From positions 97,740-150,295 of the forward strand of contig NZ_SJPF01000007.1 in NCBI RefSeq assembly GCF_007859755.1: a stretch of 52,556 bases of DNA, given 5' to 3'. The notes beneath the pieces are model-generated. The model saw only the letters and a list, made by a program, of their open reading frames with translations, was not told the DNA's origin and did no database searches. The DNA comes from Blastopirellula retiformator (lineage in GTDB: Bacteria > Planctomycetota > Planctomycetia > Pirellulales > Pirellulaceae). The translations under genes were made by a program, and so were the position numbers. Positions 16,859-26,365 of this stretch are shown here, one piece after another (within the stretch, counting starts at the first letter, position 1; each line of letters opens with the position of its first letter).

Positions 16859-17812
16859 ATGGACGTCGCTTCGATCGCTAAGAAAATCATCGCCAATTCA
16901 GAACGCGTCATCATGGGAAAGCGACAGCAGATCGTCTTCTCGCTGGTCGCCTGGCTGGCCGAAGGACATGTGCTGATGGAAGACGTCCCCGGCGTCGCCA
17001 AGACCATGCTAGCACGCACATTAGCCAAGAGCGTCGGCTGCACGCTGAAGCGGGTGCAGTGTACGCCCGACCTATTGCCAACCGATGTGACCGGCGCGTC
17101 GATCTTCAATCAGAAGACGAGCGAGTTTCAATTTCGGGCTGGGCCGATCTTCGCCAACATCGTCTTGGCCGACGAAATCAACCGCACGACGCCCCGCACG
17201 CAAGCGGCGCTGTTAGAGGCGATGGCCGAATCGCGAGTCACCGTCGATGGCACGACGCATACGCTCAACCCGCCGTTTCTGGTGATCGCGACGCAGAACC
17301 CCATTGATCATGAAGGGACGTTCCCGCTGCCTGAAGCGCAGCTCGACCGCTTTCTGATGAAGTTTAGTCTTGGCTATCCGAACATCGACGACGAGATGAA
17401 AATGCTCGGCGCGCTCGAAAGCGGCAATCCGCTCGATGCGATTGGCCCGGTCGTTTCGTCGGAAGAACTGGTCGCCTGCCAACAAGCGGTTCGCTCGATT
17501 CATCTCGACGACAAGGTGCGTCGCTACATTTTGGAACTCGTTCACCAGTCGCGCAAGCATGAGCACCTGGCGCTCGGCGGCAGTCCTCGCGCTTCGATCG
17601 CGCTGTTCCGCGCGTCACAGGCTTTGGCCGCAATTCTGGGGCGTAAATTCGTCTCGCCTGACGACGTCAAACGGATCTTGGCGCCGGTGATGACCCACCG
17701 CATGATCCTGAAGCCCGAAAGTCGCCTCCGCAAAATCACTGCCACCGAAGTGCTGGAAGACATCGCCACCGCGGTACCAGCGCCGGTGCTTGATATGGAG
17801 GCCCGGGTGTAG
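16859..17812 (+). CDS. MoxR-family AAA+ ATPase
   Basis: Taken from the ATG at 16859 (317 residues); an in-frame GTG at 16847 is the alternative and neither has a good ribosome-binding site. Walker A is EDVPGVAKT (41-49) with alanine where MoxR proteins usually have glycine. Walker B is VLADEINR (D105, E106), followed by ATQNPIDHEGTFPLPEAQLDRF with sensor 1 and the arginine finger region. The C-terminal lid has GGSPRASI. MoxR proteins act as chaperones with vWA-domain partners to mature protein complexes. The next two genes, DUF58 and DUF4129, form the usual cluster; the stop shares one base with the DUF58 start. Confidence 0.93.
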   Translation: MDVASIAKKIIANSERVIMGKRQQIVFSLVAWLAEGHVLMEDVPGVAKTMLARTLAKSVGCTLKRVQCTPDLLPTDVTGASIFNQKTSEFQFRAGPIFANIVLADEINRTTPRTQAALLEAMAESRVTVDGTTHTLNPPFLVIATQNPIDHEGTFPLPEAQLDRFLMKFSLGYPNIDDEMKMLGALESGNPLDAIGPVVSSEELVACQQAVRSIHLDDKVRRYILELVHQSRKHEHLALGGSPRASIALFRASQALAAILGRKFVSPDDVKRILAPVMTHRMILKPESRLRKITATEVLEDIATAVPAPVLDMEARV

Positions 17813-19128
17813 TGCGCTGGTTTGTCGGCGCCATCCTGATTCTCGTCATCTCGTCCCTGTTCGGACTGAGCCTGCTCGTCTATTCGATGTACGCGCTGTT
17901 GGCGGTGATGACCGCCAGCCGGTTATTGACCCGCTATTGGTCGCATCACCTGTCGATCCACCGGACCGTGAATCGCCTGGAAGTGGAAGAAGGTCATTCG
18001 ATCGCCGTCAACGTCACGGTGACCAATACCGGAGCGCTGCCGATTCCGTGGCTGCTGGTCGAAGATACGCTCCCTCGCCGCGCGACGATGTATCGCCCAC
18101 CTGCCCTGGAAACGAGCGGCGACCGGATCACGCTCGCTTCGCTTGGCCCGCGCAAGTCGAAGTCGTTTTACTATCAACTCCGCTGCAACCGTCGCGGGTA
18201 TTTTCCGATCGGCCCAGCGATGCTGGAGACGGGCGATCTGTTCGGGCTGTATCGCTTGTTTCGGGTTCTCGCGCCGCCTGAGTACCTGCAGGTGTTGCCG
18301 AAGGTGATCCCGCTCGACGGGTTCGACATCGCATCGCGGCGGCCGATGGGCGAAATCAAGATGACCCACCGGCTGTTTGAAGATCCGACCCGCATTGCCG
18401 GCGTCCGGGCCTATCAAGCGGGCGATCCGATCAACCGGGTCAACTGGGCGGCGACCGCCCGCACCGGCACGCTGCACAGCAAGGTCTACGAACCGTCGAG
18501 CATCGCCGGCGCCACGATCGTGCTCGATTTCCACCAAGAAAGTTTCGCCAAGCAGCATGAACCGATTCGCTCGGAAATGGCGATCTCGCTGGCGGTGGCG
18601 ATTGCCGGCGCGGTGCAAGAGACCGGTCAGCAAGTCGGCCTGGTCACCAATGCCCGCGACGCCGCCGAGCGGATGAAGCGAGAAACGCTGGCGACGACCG
18701 AAGTCAAAAGCCGCGCCGAGGCCCGCTCGGCCGCAATTGTTGAAAAAGGAAACGACCATCTTGTGCCGCAAGTCGTGCAAACCCGCCGCGGCGGCGAGCA
18801 AATGGCGCTAATTCGCAAGATGTTGGCCCGGGCCGAACTGACCGACGGCCTGACGCTTGCGCAGCTGATTACCGAAACGGTCAGTCGCATTCCTCGCGAT
18901 GCGACCGTAATCGCCGTGCTGACCGAATCGACGGTCGAAACGGCGCTGGCGCTCGGCAACTTGCGCCGCTCGGGCTTTACCGTCACTGCGATCATCAACA
19001 TTTTTGACGAATACGAATTCGCCCAGGCCGCCGGCAAACTATTGGCCGAGGGGATTCGTTGCCGCCAACTGAACAATCTCGACAACATCAGCACCATTTG
19101 CCAGGAACAGGCGTACTCGTGGTTCTAA
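17812..19128 (+). CDS. DUF58 domain membrane protein
   Basis: Starts at a GTG whose G is the last base of the MoxR stop (TAGTG), so translation is coupled. The 438-residue protein has two N-terminal membrane segments (FVGAILILVISSLFGLSLLVYSMYALLAV, about 3-30) and a beta-rich periplasmic or cytosolic part with paired CARF-like strands (VTNTGALPIPWLLVED). The DUF58 core is GVRAYQAGDPINRVNWAATART (about 198-219), and a vWA-like fold follows with IVLDFHQESF. DUF58 proteins are regarded as vWA-type partners of MoxR. The metal-site residues are only partly conserved. Function in detail is unknown. Confidence 0.9.
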   Translation: MRWFVGAILILVISSLFGLSLLVYSMYALLAVMTASRLLTRYWSHHLSIHRTVNRLEVEEGHSIAVNVTVTNTGALPIPWLLVEDTLPRRATMYRPPALETSGDRITLASLGPRKSKSFYYQLRCNRRGYFPIGPAMLETGDLFGLYRLFRVLAPPEYLQVLPKVIPLDGFDIASRRPMGEIKMTHRLFEDPTRIAGVRAYQAGDPINRVNWAATARTGTLHSKVYEPSSIAGATIVLDFHQESFAKQHEPIRSEMAISLAVAIAGAVQETGQQVGLVTNARDAAERMKRETLATTEVKSRAEARSAAIVEKGNDHLVPQVVQTRRGGEQMALIRKMLARAELTDGLTLAQLITETVSRIPRDATVIAVLTESTVETALALGNLRRSGFTVTAIINIFDEYEFAQAAGKLLAEGIRCRQLNNLDNISTICQEQAYSWF

Positions 19129-19144
19129 CGAGACGACAAGCAGC

Positions 19145-21079
19145 ATGAGCAAACGGCAAACCGAACTCGACTATGCAGTCATCGCCATCAACCCGGCGTT
19201 GATCATGCTGTTGGTCGGCAGCCTGGTGTTGTTCCTGCTTGAGCTCTTCTATGGCGGGCCCTACATCGGCCGCCTGCAGTTCATCCTGGGCGACTTCGTC
19301 TTCGCCAGCGTGCTGCTTGCGCGTCTGACCATTGAAGAGGGCTTTGAAAAATCAGGGCGACTCGGCGGCATCTTTGCGTTTGTGATGCTGCTGGCGCTGT
19401 GGCGATTTGTGCCGGACGCCGTTTGGCTGGGCCTGATCCTGCTGCTAGTAATCTGGTGGTGCGCCAATCGCTTGACCTACGACTGCACGCTGGTCGACGA
19501 CTCTCGCGATACGTCGCAAAAAGGGCTGATGCAGTGGATCGGCGCCGATTTTGATAGTCTCGGCGGTGAAGAGAAAGCGGAACAGAACCCGGTCGCGACA
19601 GCGACCGAATCGCCGGAAGCGGAACCTGAGAAAAAACGAAACTGGCTGTGGGACGTACTCGATCCGACGTCGACTCGCTTCGCCCCCGGCGTGTGGATCA
19701 TCTACTTCTCGATGGCGGCGCTGCCGCTGTTCGGGCTCGGTCAGGCATTCGAGCCAAGCGGCGACTCCAGTCTGCGTTGGCGGTTGTTTCTCTACCTGTT
19801 TACCTACGTCGCATCGGCGCTGGGCCTGCTGATGTCGACCAGCTTCCTCAGCTTGCGGCGTTACCTGGGCAAGCGGAACATGGAGATGCCCACCTCGATG
19901 GCCGGCGTTTGGCTAGGGACTGGCGCCGTGCTGATTGCGGTGGTGATGCTGGTCACCGCGATCTTACCGCGGCCGCATGCCGAGTACGAAGTAGCCCGCA
20001 TCCCCGGCGTCGGCGATCTGCTAAAGCGTTCCTCCTCGCAATACGCCGTGGGCAAAGAAGGAACGCAAGACGACAAGAACAAAGGGACGACCGAGTCGAA
20101 CGATAAACAGCAAGCAGGCGAAAAACAACAAGAGGCGGGCGACGGCGATCAGGGAGAAAAGAGCCAAACCCAAACCAAGCCGGGAGACGGCGAAAAGCAA
20201 TCGTCGCAGGGTAAGAAATCGGACCAGGGGAAGAGCGGCGACAAGAAGTCAGACAAGAACAAAAGCCAGTCCGGCAACCAGAAGAACGACAATTCTTCGC
20301 AGAAACAGGATTCGCAAAACTCGCAACAAAAGACCGAGCAGAAATCGGATGACGGCAAGTCGCAAGATCAACAGCAGTCGGATTCGCAAAAGTCCGACTC
20401 GCAACAGCCGAACTCCCAGCAATCCGATTCGCAAGACTCCGATAACGAAAACAAGTCGGAGCAGCAGAACAGTGACAACCAGTCGTCTCAAGAGCAGTCG
20501 CCGCAGAACAACGCTCCCAAGCCATCCTCTTCGTCATCGTTCAATCCACTCCAGCTTCTCGGCTCGCTCGGCTACTTGGTGAAGCTGTTGATCTACGCCG
20601 CCGTGGCGATCGCGGCTCTCTACTTCGCCTGGAAGTACCGGGCACAAATCGCCGAAAGCTGGGCCAAGTTTGTCGACGATATGCGCAAGCTTTGGGACTT
20701 GCTATTTGGCCGCCGCAGTCAGCCGACGTTGGCGACCGTGGAAGCGGCGCCGGTCGCCACGCGGGCTCCTCGTTTTCCGGAGTTCGCGTCGCCGTTCGGC
20801 TCTGCCGCCAAAAAGCGAACGGCCGAGCAATTGATCCGCTACACCTTCCAGGCGCTGGAAGCCTGGGGAGACGACAAAGGGGTTCCCCGCGATCACGACC
20901 AGACGCCGGAAGAATATGGCCGCCGGCTGGCCGTCGAGTTCTCCGACACCGAAATTGGGCCGCTGGCTCGGGAACTGGCCCGGCATTACGACGAGATCGC
21001 CTATGGTTCCGGCAAGGCTGATCGCGACTCGATCGACTGCGCTCAGCGGCTGTGGCGAAATCTGCGGACCGCCTACTGA
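19145..21079 (+). CDS. Membrane protein with DUF4129 domain and long Q/S/K/D-rich linker
   Basis: A 644-residue protein, 16 bp after DUF58. The N-terminal half holds about six hydrophobic segments (for example NPALIMLLVGSLVLFLLEL and VWLGTGAVLIAVVMLVTAIL). Residues about 305-455 are low-complexity, made almost only of glutamine, serine, lysine, aspartate and asparagine. One more membrane helix follows (LVKLLIYAAVAIAALYFAW), then a cytoplasmic C-terminal DUF4129 domain (RTAEQLIRYTFQALEAWGDD onward to RLWRNLRTAY). DUF4129 is often attached to transglutaminase-like membrane proteins next to MoxR and DUF58 genes. No transglutaminase core is recognisable here. Confidence 0.85.
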   Translation: MSKRQTELDYAVIAINPALIMLLVGSLVLFLLELFYGGPYIGRLQFILGDFVFASVLLARLTIEEGFEKSGRLGGIFAFVMLLALWRFVPDAVWLGLILLLVIWWCANRLTYDCTLVDDSRDTSQKGLMQWIGADFDSLGGEEKAEQNPVATATESPEAEPEKKRNWLWDVLDPTSTRFAPGVWIIYFSMAALPLFGLGQAFEPSGDSSLRWRLFLYLFTYVASALGLLMSTSFLSLRRYLGKRNMEMPTSMAGVWLGTGAVLIAVVMLVTAILPRPHAEYEVARIPGVGDLLKRSSSQYAVGKEGTQDDKNKGTTESNDKQQAGEKQQEAGDGDQGEKSQTQTKPGDGEKQSSQGKKSDQGKSGDKKSDKNKSQSGNQKNDNSSQKQDSQNSQQKTEQKSDDGKSQDQQQSDSQKSDSQQPNSQQSDSQDSDNENKSEQQNSDNQSSQEQSPQNNAPKPSSSSSFNPLQLLGSLGYLVKLLIYAAVAIAALYFAWKYRAQIAESWAKFVDDMRKLWDLLFGRRSQPTLATVEAAPVATRAPRFPEFASPFGSAAKKRTAEQLIRYTFQALEAWGDDKGVPRDHDQTPEEYGRRLAVEFSDTEIGPLARELARHYDEIAYGSGKADRDSIDCAQRLWRNLRTAY

Positions 21080-21164
21080 TTGTCGCATTGGCCCAATTGA
21101 CGCTACGGCGGTGAGGTTTGAAAATGCGTCAGTCCGTCCCTCGCCATCAGCCGCCGAACGAACG

Positions 21165-21824
21165 TTGCCGAAAAAAATCTCGCTCGAAGAACTGAAAAAA
21201 CAGGCCCGCCGCGTCGTCAAACAGCTGAAGGTCGACTATCCGGTCGCCGAGTGCGCCCTGAACTACGAAACGCCGTATCAGCTGCTGATCGCGACGATTC
21301 TTTCGGCCCAGTGTACCGACGCTCGGGTCAACATTGTGACCAAAGAGCTGTTCGCCAAGTATCCGGCCGCCGACGATATCGCGGCGCTGCCGATCGCAAA
21401 AATTGAGAAGTTGGTGCAAACCACCGGTTTTTTTCGGAACAAGGCGAAAAACATCAAGGCCGCCTCGCAGAAGCTGGTCGACGATTACGACGGCGAAGTT
21501 CCGCAAGATCTCGAGGCGCTGGTCGCCCTGCCGGGCGTCGGGCGGAAAACGGCCAATGTTGTGCTGGGAACCGCGTTCGGCATGCCGACCGGGGTGGTCG
21601 TCGACACGCACGTTGGGCGTTTAAGCCGCCGCATGGGGCTGACGGCGAAGAACGACGCCGTCAAAGTCGAAGCGGAATTGATGGAACTGCTGCCGAAAAA
21701 AGAATGGATTCAGTTCTCGCACCGGATGATTCATCACGGCCGAGCGATCTGCGACGCCAGAAAGCCGAAATGCGACGACTGCCATTTCGCCAAGTTCTGC
21801 CCTCAAGTGGGGGTTGCGAAGTAG
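21165..21824 (+). CDS. nth: Endonuclease III
   Basis: The start is uncertain: TTG at 21165 gives MPKKISLEEL, which matches usual Nth starts, while GTG at 21111 would add 18 residues. The 219-residue enzyme removes oxidised pyrimidines from DNA and nicks the abasic site. The helix-hairpin-helix is LPGVGRKTANVV with catalytic lysine K128, and the catalytic aspartate is D147 in VVVDTHVGRL. The [4Fe-4S] loop is complete, C196-x6-C203-x2-C206-x5-C212. It lies 85 bp after the DUF4129 gene and precedes dcd. Confidence 0.95.
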   Translation: MPKKISLEELKKQARRVVKQLKVDYPVAECALNYETPYQLLIATILSAQCTDARVNIVTKELFAKYPAADDIAALPIAKIEKLVQTTGFFRNKAKNIKAASQKLVDDYDGEVPQDLEALVALPGVGRKTANVVLGTAFGMPTGVVVDTHVGRLSRRMGLTAKNDAVKVEAELMELLPKKEWIQFSHRMIHHGRAICDARKPKCDDCHFAKFCPQVGVAK

Positions 21825-21838
21825 CGGCACTTCGATCA

Positions 21839-21866
21839 TTTCAATTTTTCGTCACATCTTTATAAT
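21839..21866 (+). promoter_or_regulatory. Candidate promoter of dcd
   Basis: A perfect TATAAT at 21861-21866 is preceded, 16 bases upstream, by TTTCAA, a weak -35 box. It lies in the gap between nth and dcd, about 75 bp before the dcd ATG. Confidence 0.4.
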
Positions 21867-21940
21867 CACGGTCATCTGGCGCCCTCTTCGGGACCGCCGG
21901 GTTCGTTCGCTTCGCCCATCATCGCCCCCAAACGGCTACC

Positions 21941-22516
21941 ATGATCCTTTCAGGGAATGAGATTCGATCACGTCTTGGTACGGACATTCAGATTGATCCG
22001 TATGACGACGATCGAGTAAATCCAAACAGCTACAACCTGACGCTCCACGAGGAGCTGATGGTGTACGAAGAGATCGTGCTCGACATGAAAAAGCCGCATC
22101 GGGTACGGCGACTGCGGATTCCGGAAGAAGGGGTCGTCCTTTCGCCGAATCAGCTTTACCTGGGGCGAACCGTCGAGCGAACCGAAACGCACAATCTGGT
22201 CCCGATGATCGAAGGCCGCTCGTCAGTCGGGCGACTCGGGCTATTCGTCCACGTCACCGCCGGCTTTGGCGATGTCGGCTTTAACGGCTTTTGGACGCTC
22301 GAAATGTTCGCCGTTCAACCGATCCGCATCTACGCCGGCGTCCCCATCTGCCAGATCTTCTATCACGAGATCACCGGGGACATCAAGGAATACGTCAGCA
22401 ACAAATACCAGAACAACACCGGCATCCAGCCGAGCCTGCTGTTCAAAGAGCTGAATCCCAATGCCGAAAAAGAAGACCCGCAACTGCCGCTGAACTTTGG
22501 CTTCCCGCCGAAGTAA
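21941..22516 (+). CDS. dcd: dCTP deaminase
   Basis: A 191-residue trimeric enzyme of the dUTPase-like fold that deaminates dCTP to dUTP for thymidylate synthesis. Family blocks are clear: MILSGNEIR at the start, RVNPNSYNLTL, the EGRSSVGRLGLFVHVTAGFGDVGFNG core, and FWTLEMF containing the conserved glutamate. The length fits Dcd; it is not possible to tell by eye whether it is the bifunctional dUMP-forming form. A candidate promoter lies upstream, and a large inverted repeat follows 12 bp after the stop. Confidence 0.93.
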   Translation: MILSGNEIRSRLGTDIQIDPYDDDRVNPNSYNLTLHEELMVYEEIVLDMKKPHRVRRLRIPEEGVVLSPNQLYLGRTVERTETHNLVPMIEGRSSVGRLGLFVHVTAGFGDVGFNGFWTLEMFAVQPIRIYAGVPICQIFYHEITGDIKEYVSNKYQNNTGIQPSLLFKELNPNAEKEDPQLPLNFGFPPK

Positions 22517-22528
22517 GATCGACCGCGC

Positions 22529-22593
22529 GTAGGGCAGGCCGTGCCTGCCGAGATCGATACGTCTTCCATTTCGGCAGGCACGGCCTGCCCTAC
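22529..22593. terminator. 23-bp perfect inverted repeat between convergent genes
   Basis: The arms are 22529-22551 and 22571-22593, exact reverse complements of 23 bases, with a 19-base spacer. The arm core is GTAGGGCAGGCC followed by GTGCCTGCCGA, and it is itself partly self-complementary. It sits between the stops of dcd (plus) and the AAA ATPase gene (minus, ending six bases away), so it can act as a bidirectional terminator. Its composition resembles REP-type repeats, but only this pair is in the window. Confidence 0.7.
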
Positions 22594-22598
22594 GTCGA

Positions 22599-24125
22599 CT
22601 ACATCACCGCGAAGTAGTTCTCGACCGCAGCGTCGAACCGCTCTTTCGACAGTTCGAGCGGTTCTTTCTCGAACAGGCAGAGATTGCGAACCTGTTGCAG
22701 CAAGTCGCGCGGTTGGCAACAGCGATAGGGGCGGTTGACCGTTTCGTAGTGCGTCTTCACGACGTAGTCGATCACGTCGGGGCGATGCTCAAAGCCCATC
22801 AACGGGCACATGATCTTGAACAGTTGGCGGAATTCCCCTTCGGACGGATCGGCGACTTCAATCTTGTACGGAATACGCCGCAAAAACGCGTCGTCGCACA
22901 GATCTTTCGGCTCCAAGTTGGTCGAGAAGATCACGAGCTGATCGAACGGCACCTGGAGCTTTTTACCGTTGGCCATGTTCAAGTAGTCGTAGCGCTTTTC
23001 CAGCGGCACGATCCAGCGATTGAGCAGTTCGTCGGTCCGCATCCGTTGACGACCAAAGTCGTCGATCACCAGCGTGCCGCAATTACTTTTCAGCTGGACC
23101 GGAGCTTCGCTGATGCCGGTCGCGGTGTTGAACGTGATTTCGAGATTCTCCATCGTCAATTCACCACCGACGATGATCGTAGGGCGTTTGATGCGGACCC
23201 AGCGGCGATCGAGTTTCGCGCTATGCAGCAAACCGTTCTCTTCAGGCAGCGGCGCCTCTTCGTGATTGCTCGGATCGAATAGCCGCAAGATTTCGCCATC
23301 CAGGCCGATCGCCCGCGGAATCCAGATGTGTTGGCCGAAAGAGCGAGTGACCCGCTCGGCGATACTCGTCTTGCCGTTACCCGGCGAGCCATACAGGAAC
23401 AGACCGCGGCCGCTGTTGATGGCCGGCCCCAAGCGGCGGAACATATCGGGATTGATCAACAGATCTTCAAACGCCCGGCGGAGATCGTCGATGCTGGGAT
23501 GTTGCTTTTCGAGCGACTGCGCTTTGACGCTCTCGATGTAATCCTTCAGCGTCACCGGCGCTGCGCCAAAGTAGGTGCAGTGCTCGGAGTAGCGTTTGCC
23601 TCGCTCTCGGCCGAGATCGGTCGGGTAGTAGACGTAGTCGTTGGCGACCGTCGTGTCTTTGTAGACGACCAACTGGTCGTACTTCATCTTTCGCAGCTGC
23701 TCTTCCAGAATCAGAAACGGCAGCTTCAATTGATCGGAAATCTGGCGACCGCTCGCTTCGCCGCGCGAAACCAGGTACTTCAGCGCCAGCGCTTCGATCT
23801 CGGTATCGGTTAGCCCCGCTTCTCGGGCGGTGGTTGGCTCGCGCGGGATGTACGAGTCGAGCGGCTCGTCATCTTCCGGTTCGTGAGCCGTGGGCGCACT
23901 TGTCGGCGAGGGGGCCGCTTCGGCGCGATCCCCTTTCGCCATTTTGTTCAAGCGATCTAGCAGCGAGTCGAGCTTCTCGTCCGCGCCAACCGATTCGTAC
24001 TGTTGTACCGGTTCATGGGCTGGCGCCGAGGCCGCCAAGTCCGACCAGGGGTCGTTTCCCTGGTCCGAGGAACCTTGTTTGCCTGCGAGTCGCGCTAGTA
24101 GGTCGTCCGCCGGGGTATTCGCCAT
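22599..24125 (-). CDS. AAA-family ATPase with acidic N-terminal linker
   Basis: A 508-residue protein. Residues 1 to about 100 are disordered and acidic. Residues about 100-165 look like a winged-helix-type domain ([28 protein letters not shown]). The ATPase core has Walker A in [12 protein letters not shown], Walker B in [10 protein letters not shown], sensor 1 in VIFSTNLEP and an arginine-containing [12 protein letters not shown] box, with a helical lid at the end ([17 protein letters not shown]). This ATPase type is frequent in planctomycetes and some proteobacteria, but I do not know a proven role. It is separated from the sulfatase by 146 bp. A regulator-like or motor function are both possible. 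Confidence 0.8.
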   Translation of the reverse strand: MANTPADDLLARLAGKQGSSDQGNDPWSDLAASAPAHEPVQQYESVGADEKLDSLLDRLNKMAKGDRAEAAPSPTSAPTAHEPEDDEPLDSYIPREPTTAREAGLTDTEIEALALKYLVSRGEASGRQISDQLKLPFLILEEQLRKMKYDQLVVYKDTTVANDYVYYPTDLGRERGKRYSEHCTYFGAAPVTLKDYIESVKAQSLEKQHPSIDDLRRAFEDLLINPDMFRRLGPAINSGRGLFLYGSPGNGKTSIAERVTRSFGQHIWIPRAIGLDGEILRLFDPSNHEEAPLPEENGLLHSAKLDRRWVRIKRPTIIVGGELTMENLEITFNTATGISEAPVQLKSNCGTLVIDDFGRQRMRTDELLNRWIVPLEKRYDYLNMANGKKLQVPFDQLVIFSTNLEPKDLCDDAFLRRIPYKIEVADPSEGEFRQLFKIMCPLMGFEHRPDVIDYVVKTHYETVNRPYRCCQPRDLLQQVRNLCLFEKEPLELSKERFDAAVENYFAVM

Positions 24126-24271
24126 TTGCCGTATCGCCGAGAAGAGATGAAGAGGGACAGAACCGTGGGATTCACCCGAAGTTTAGGTCCTCTCGCGGCG
24201 GGGTCAAAAACGGAGCCCGCGACTTGCTCGAAATTGGCGTAATCGTTACCACCATAACGGCGGCGAACGCA

Positions 24272-26116
24272 TCAATCGCCCAGAATATGTCCAACCAAAC
24301 GACCGCAATACGACGACACTCGCCCCGGCACATCCTTGGCCTTGGTCGGCAATTCCTTGAGTTGCGGTTTCAGCGGATCGGCGATCTCACTCAGTTCATC
24401 AATCGCGTTCAAAGCGAACATGGCCGAGTAGACGCCGCTGTCAGCGATGTTGGCCGAATCGATCAACACCTGCAGCGACTTCTCTCGATCCTCAGGCGAA
24501 CCATACTGGGCCAGCGTTTCGGCGGCGACGACGCGGGGACCATATGCTTTGTCCTGCAGCAGCGTTTGCAGTTGGTCGGTCGTCTTGTCGGCGGCCGTTT
24601 GTCCCAGCATCAAGACCCCCAAGGCGCCCCAAAAGCGGATGGCGCTATCGTCGGCCTGCAGGTCCTTTTGCAGGGCCGGCAGGTTGTCGGCCTGCTTCAT
24701 CGACGCCATCTCGGCGGCGGCCTGGATCTTTTTCAGGGGGTACTTGGCGGGATCGTGTCCCATTTCGTAGGGCGAAGACCCTTCGCTGCGGGAGTGGATT
24801 TCTCCTTCCGGCAGAAAGCCGAGATCGCGGATTTCAAGCTGCCAATCATGGATCACGGTGCGCATCTTTTTCAGCGTTTCGGCATGCTCCGGATTGCCGG
24901 CCAGATTGACGACTTCGTCTTTGTCGCTCTGCAGGTCATACAACTCTTCCGGCTGACGCGGTTGCCAGAAGGCGGACTGCACCGGGTTGGCTTCTCCATT
25001 GAGGAACATTTCGTGCCAGATGCGGGTGGTCGGCGTTTCCATCTGGTACCACAAGATCTGCCCATGCGGCTTGTACGGCAGGAAATTGCGGACGTAGACG
25101 TACCGGCCGTCGCTGCACGAGCGGACCAGATCGTATCGTTCGTCCATTCGCCCGCGGAAACCATACATGTACGGCTTGGCCGGCTTCTCTTGCTTGCCCA
25201 TGAAAGGGACGCCCTGCATCCAGTCGGGCACTTTGACGCCGGCCAGGCTGAGCATCGTCGGCGCCAGGTCGATAAAGCTGACCAGTCGCTCAGAGTCGCC
25301 GCCGACCTGGTATTCGCTGGGCGCCAGGGCTTTCCATTTCTCGGGCACATGCACGATCAGCGGCACCTGCAAGCCGGAATTGAGCGGCGTTCGTTTGCTG
25401 CGGGGCATGCCGCTACCATGGTCGCCCCAGTAGAGGACGATCGTATCTTCGGCCAAGCCTTCTTCGTCTAGCTGCTTCAGGATGCGACCCGCTTGCTTGT
25501 CCATCGTCGTCAGGTTGTCGTAGTACTGCGCCCAGTCTTGGCGAACTTCAGGGCGATCAGGATGGTACGACGGCACCGGCGCTTCGGCAGGATCGTGCAC
25601 CGCGGTATGCGGGCGACTCCGAATCTTGCTTTCGTGGCTGACGGTGAAATTGAAGACCGAGAAAAAGGGCTGTCCTTCCTGGCGGCCGCGCCAGTGCGCC
25701 TTGCCGTTGGATTGATCCCAGACCTTGCCGGTCCTCTTCAGGTTGTAATCTTCTTTGCTGTTGTTGGTGCAGTAATATCCCCGCTGTCGCAGATAGACCG
25801 GAAACATCTTGAACGCCGCCGGCAACACGCTCTCGCTTCGCATGTGCTGTCCGCCGATGGCCGGGGGAAAAATGCCCGAGATGATCGTCGTGCGAGCCGG
25901 GGCGCAAACCGGCGCGTTCGACCAACAGTGGAGGTACTTCATCCCCTTGGCGGCCAAAGCGTCTAGATTGGGCGTGTCGGCGTACTTGTCGCCGTAGCAA
26001 CCCAGGTGCGGACCATTGTCTTCGCTCGAAATCCAGACGATGTTCGGCAGTTGTTGATCCGCCAACAACAAGGCGGGCGAGACGAGTAGGAGGGCGAGAG
26101 CGAGCAGTTTGCGCAT
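24272..26116 (-). CDS. Secreted sulfatase with HEAT-like C-terminus
   Basis: The ATG at 26116 places a signal peptide (MRKLLALALLLVSPALLLAD) at the N-terminus (614 residues); the longer frame to 26242 is unlikely. It is a type I sulfatase: the metal site begins with NIVWISSEDNG, and the formylglycine motif is C71-A-P-A-R75. The cysteine is oxidised to formylglycine and then attacks sulfate esters, usually of marine polysaccharides. VLYWGDHGSGM supplies further metal ligands. After about residue 490 the chain turns into alanine-rich helical repeats (SAIRFWGALGVLMLG, GPRVVAAETLAQYG) like HEAT repeats. It is divergent from the cytochrome gene. The substrate is unknown. Confidence 0.92.
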   Translation of the reverse strand: MRKLLALALLLVSPALLLADQQLPNIVWISSEDNGPHLGCYGDKYADTPNLDALAAKGMKYLHCWSNAPVCAPARTTIISGIFPPAIGGQHMRSESVLPAAFKMFPVYLRQRGYYCTNNSKEDYNLKRTGKVWDQSNGKAHWRGRQEGQPFFSVFNFTVSHESKIRSRPHTAVHDPAEAPVPSYHPDRPEVRQDWAQYYDNLTTMDKQAGRILKQLDEEGLAEDTIVLYWGDHGSGMPRSKRTPLNSGLQVPLIVHVPEKWKALAPSEYQVGGDSERLVSFIDLAPTMLSLAGVKVPDWMQGVPFMGKQEKPAKPYMYGFRGRMDERYDLVRSCSDGRYVYVRNFLPYKPHGQILWYQMETPTTRIWHEMFLNGEANPVQSAFWQPRQPEELYDLQSDKDEVVNLAGNPEHAETLKKMRTVIHDWQLEIRDLGFLPEGEIHSRSEGSSPYEMGHDPAKYPLKKIQAAAEMASMKQADNLPALQKDLQADDSAIRFWGALGVLMLGQTAADKTTDQLQTLLQDKAYGPRVVAAETLAQYGSPEDREKSLQVLIDSANIADSGVYSAMFALNAIDELSEIADPLKPQLKELPTKAKDVPGRVSSYCGRLVGHILGD

Positions 26117-26365
26117 CGTGATTGCCTGCGGGTGCGAAACGGGGAATGCGAGAAAGGGCGGCAGACGAAACCCTGTCATACCGCTAACTTGATGGGCATA
26201 GCCGGCGGCGAAAAAAGGTGGGATTTGGGCGAAAGAGGGCAATTTAGCTCCCCTTCACTCGATTTCTTCGGTATTTTCGCCACTCTTCTCGGCGAGAGCC
26301 AAGCGCTATGCTAATGATGATAGTGGAAACCGCCCCCATTTTTCCATCTTTTTCTGATAAATCGA

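Noticed and set aside
20056-20530. Tandem repeat in the DUF4129 gene
   Set aside because: The region is compositionally simple (Q, S, K, D) but without a fixed repeat unit, so it is described as a linker only.
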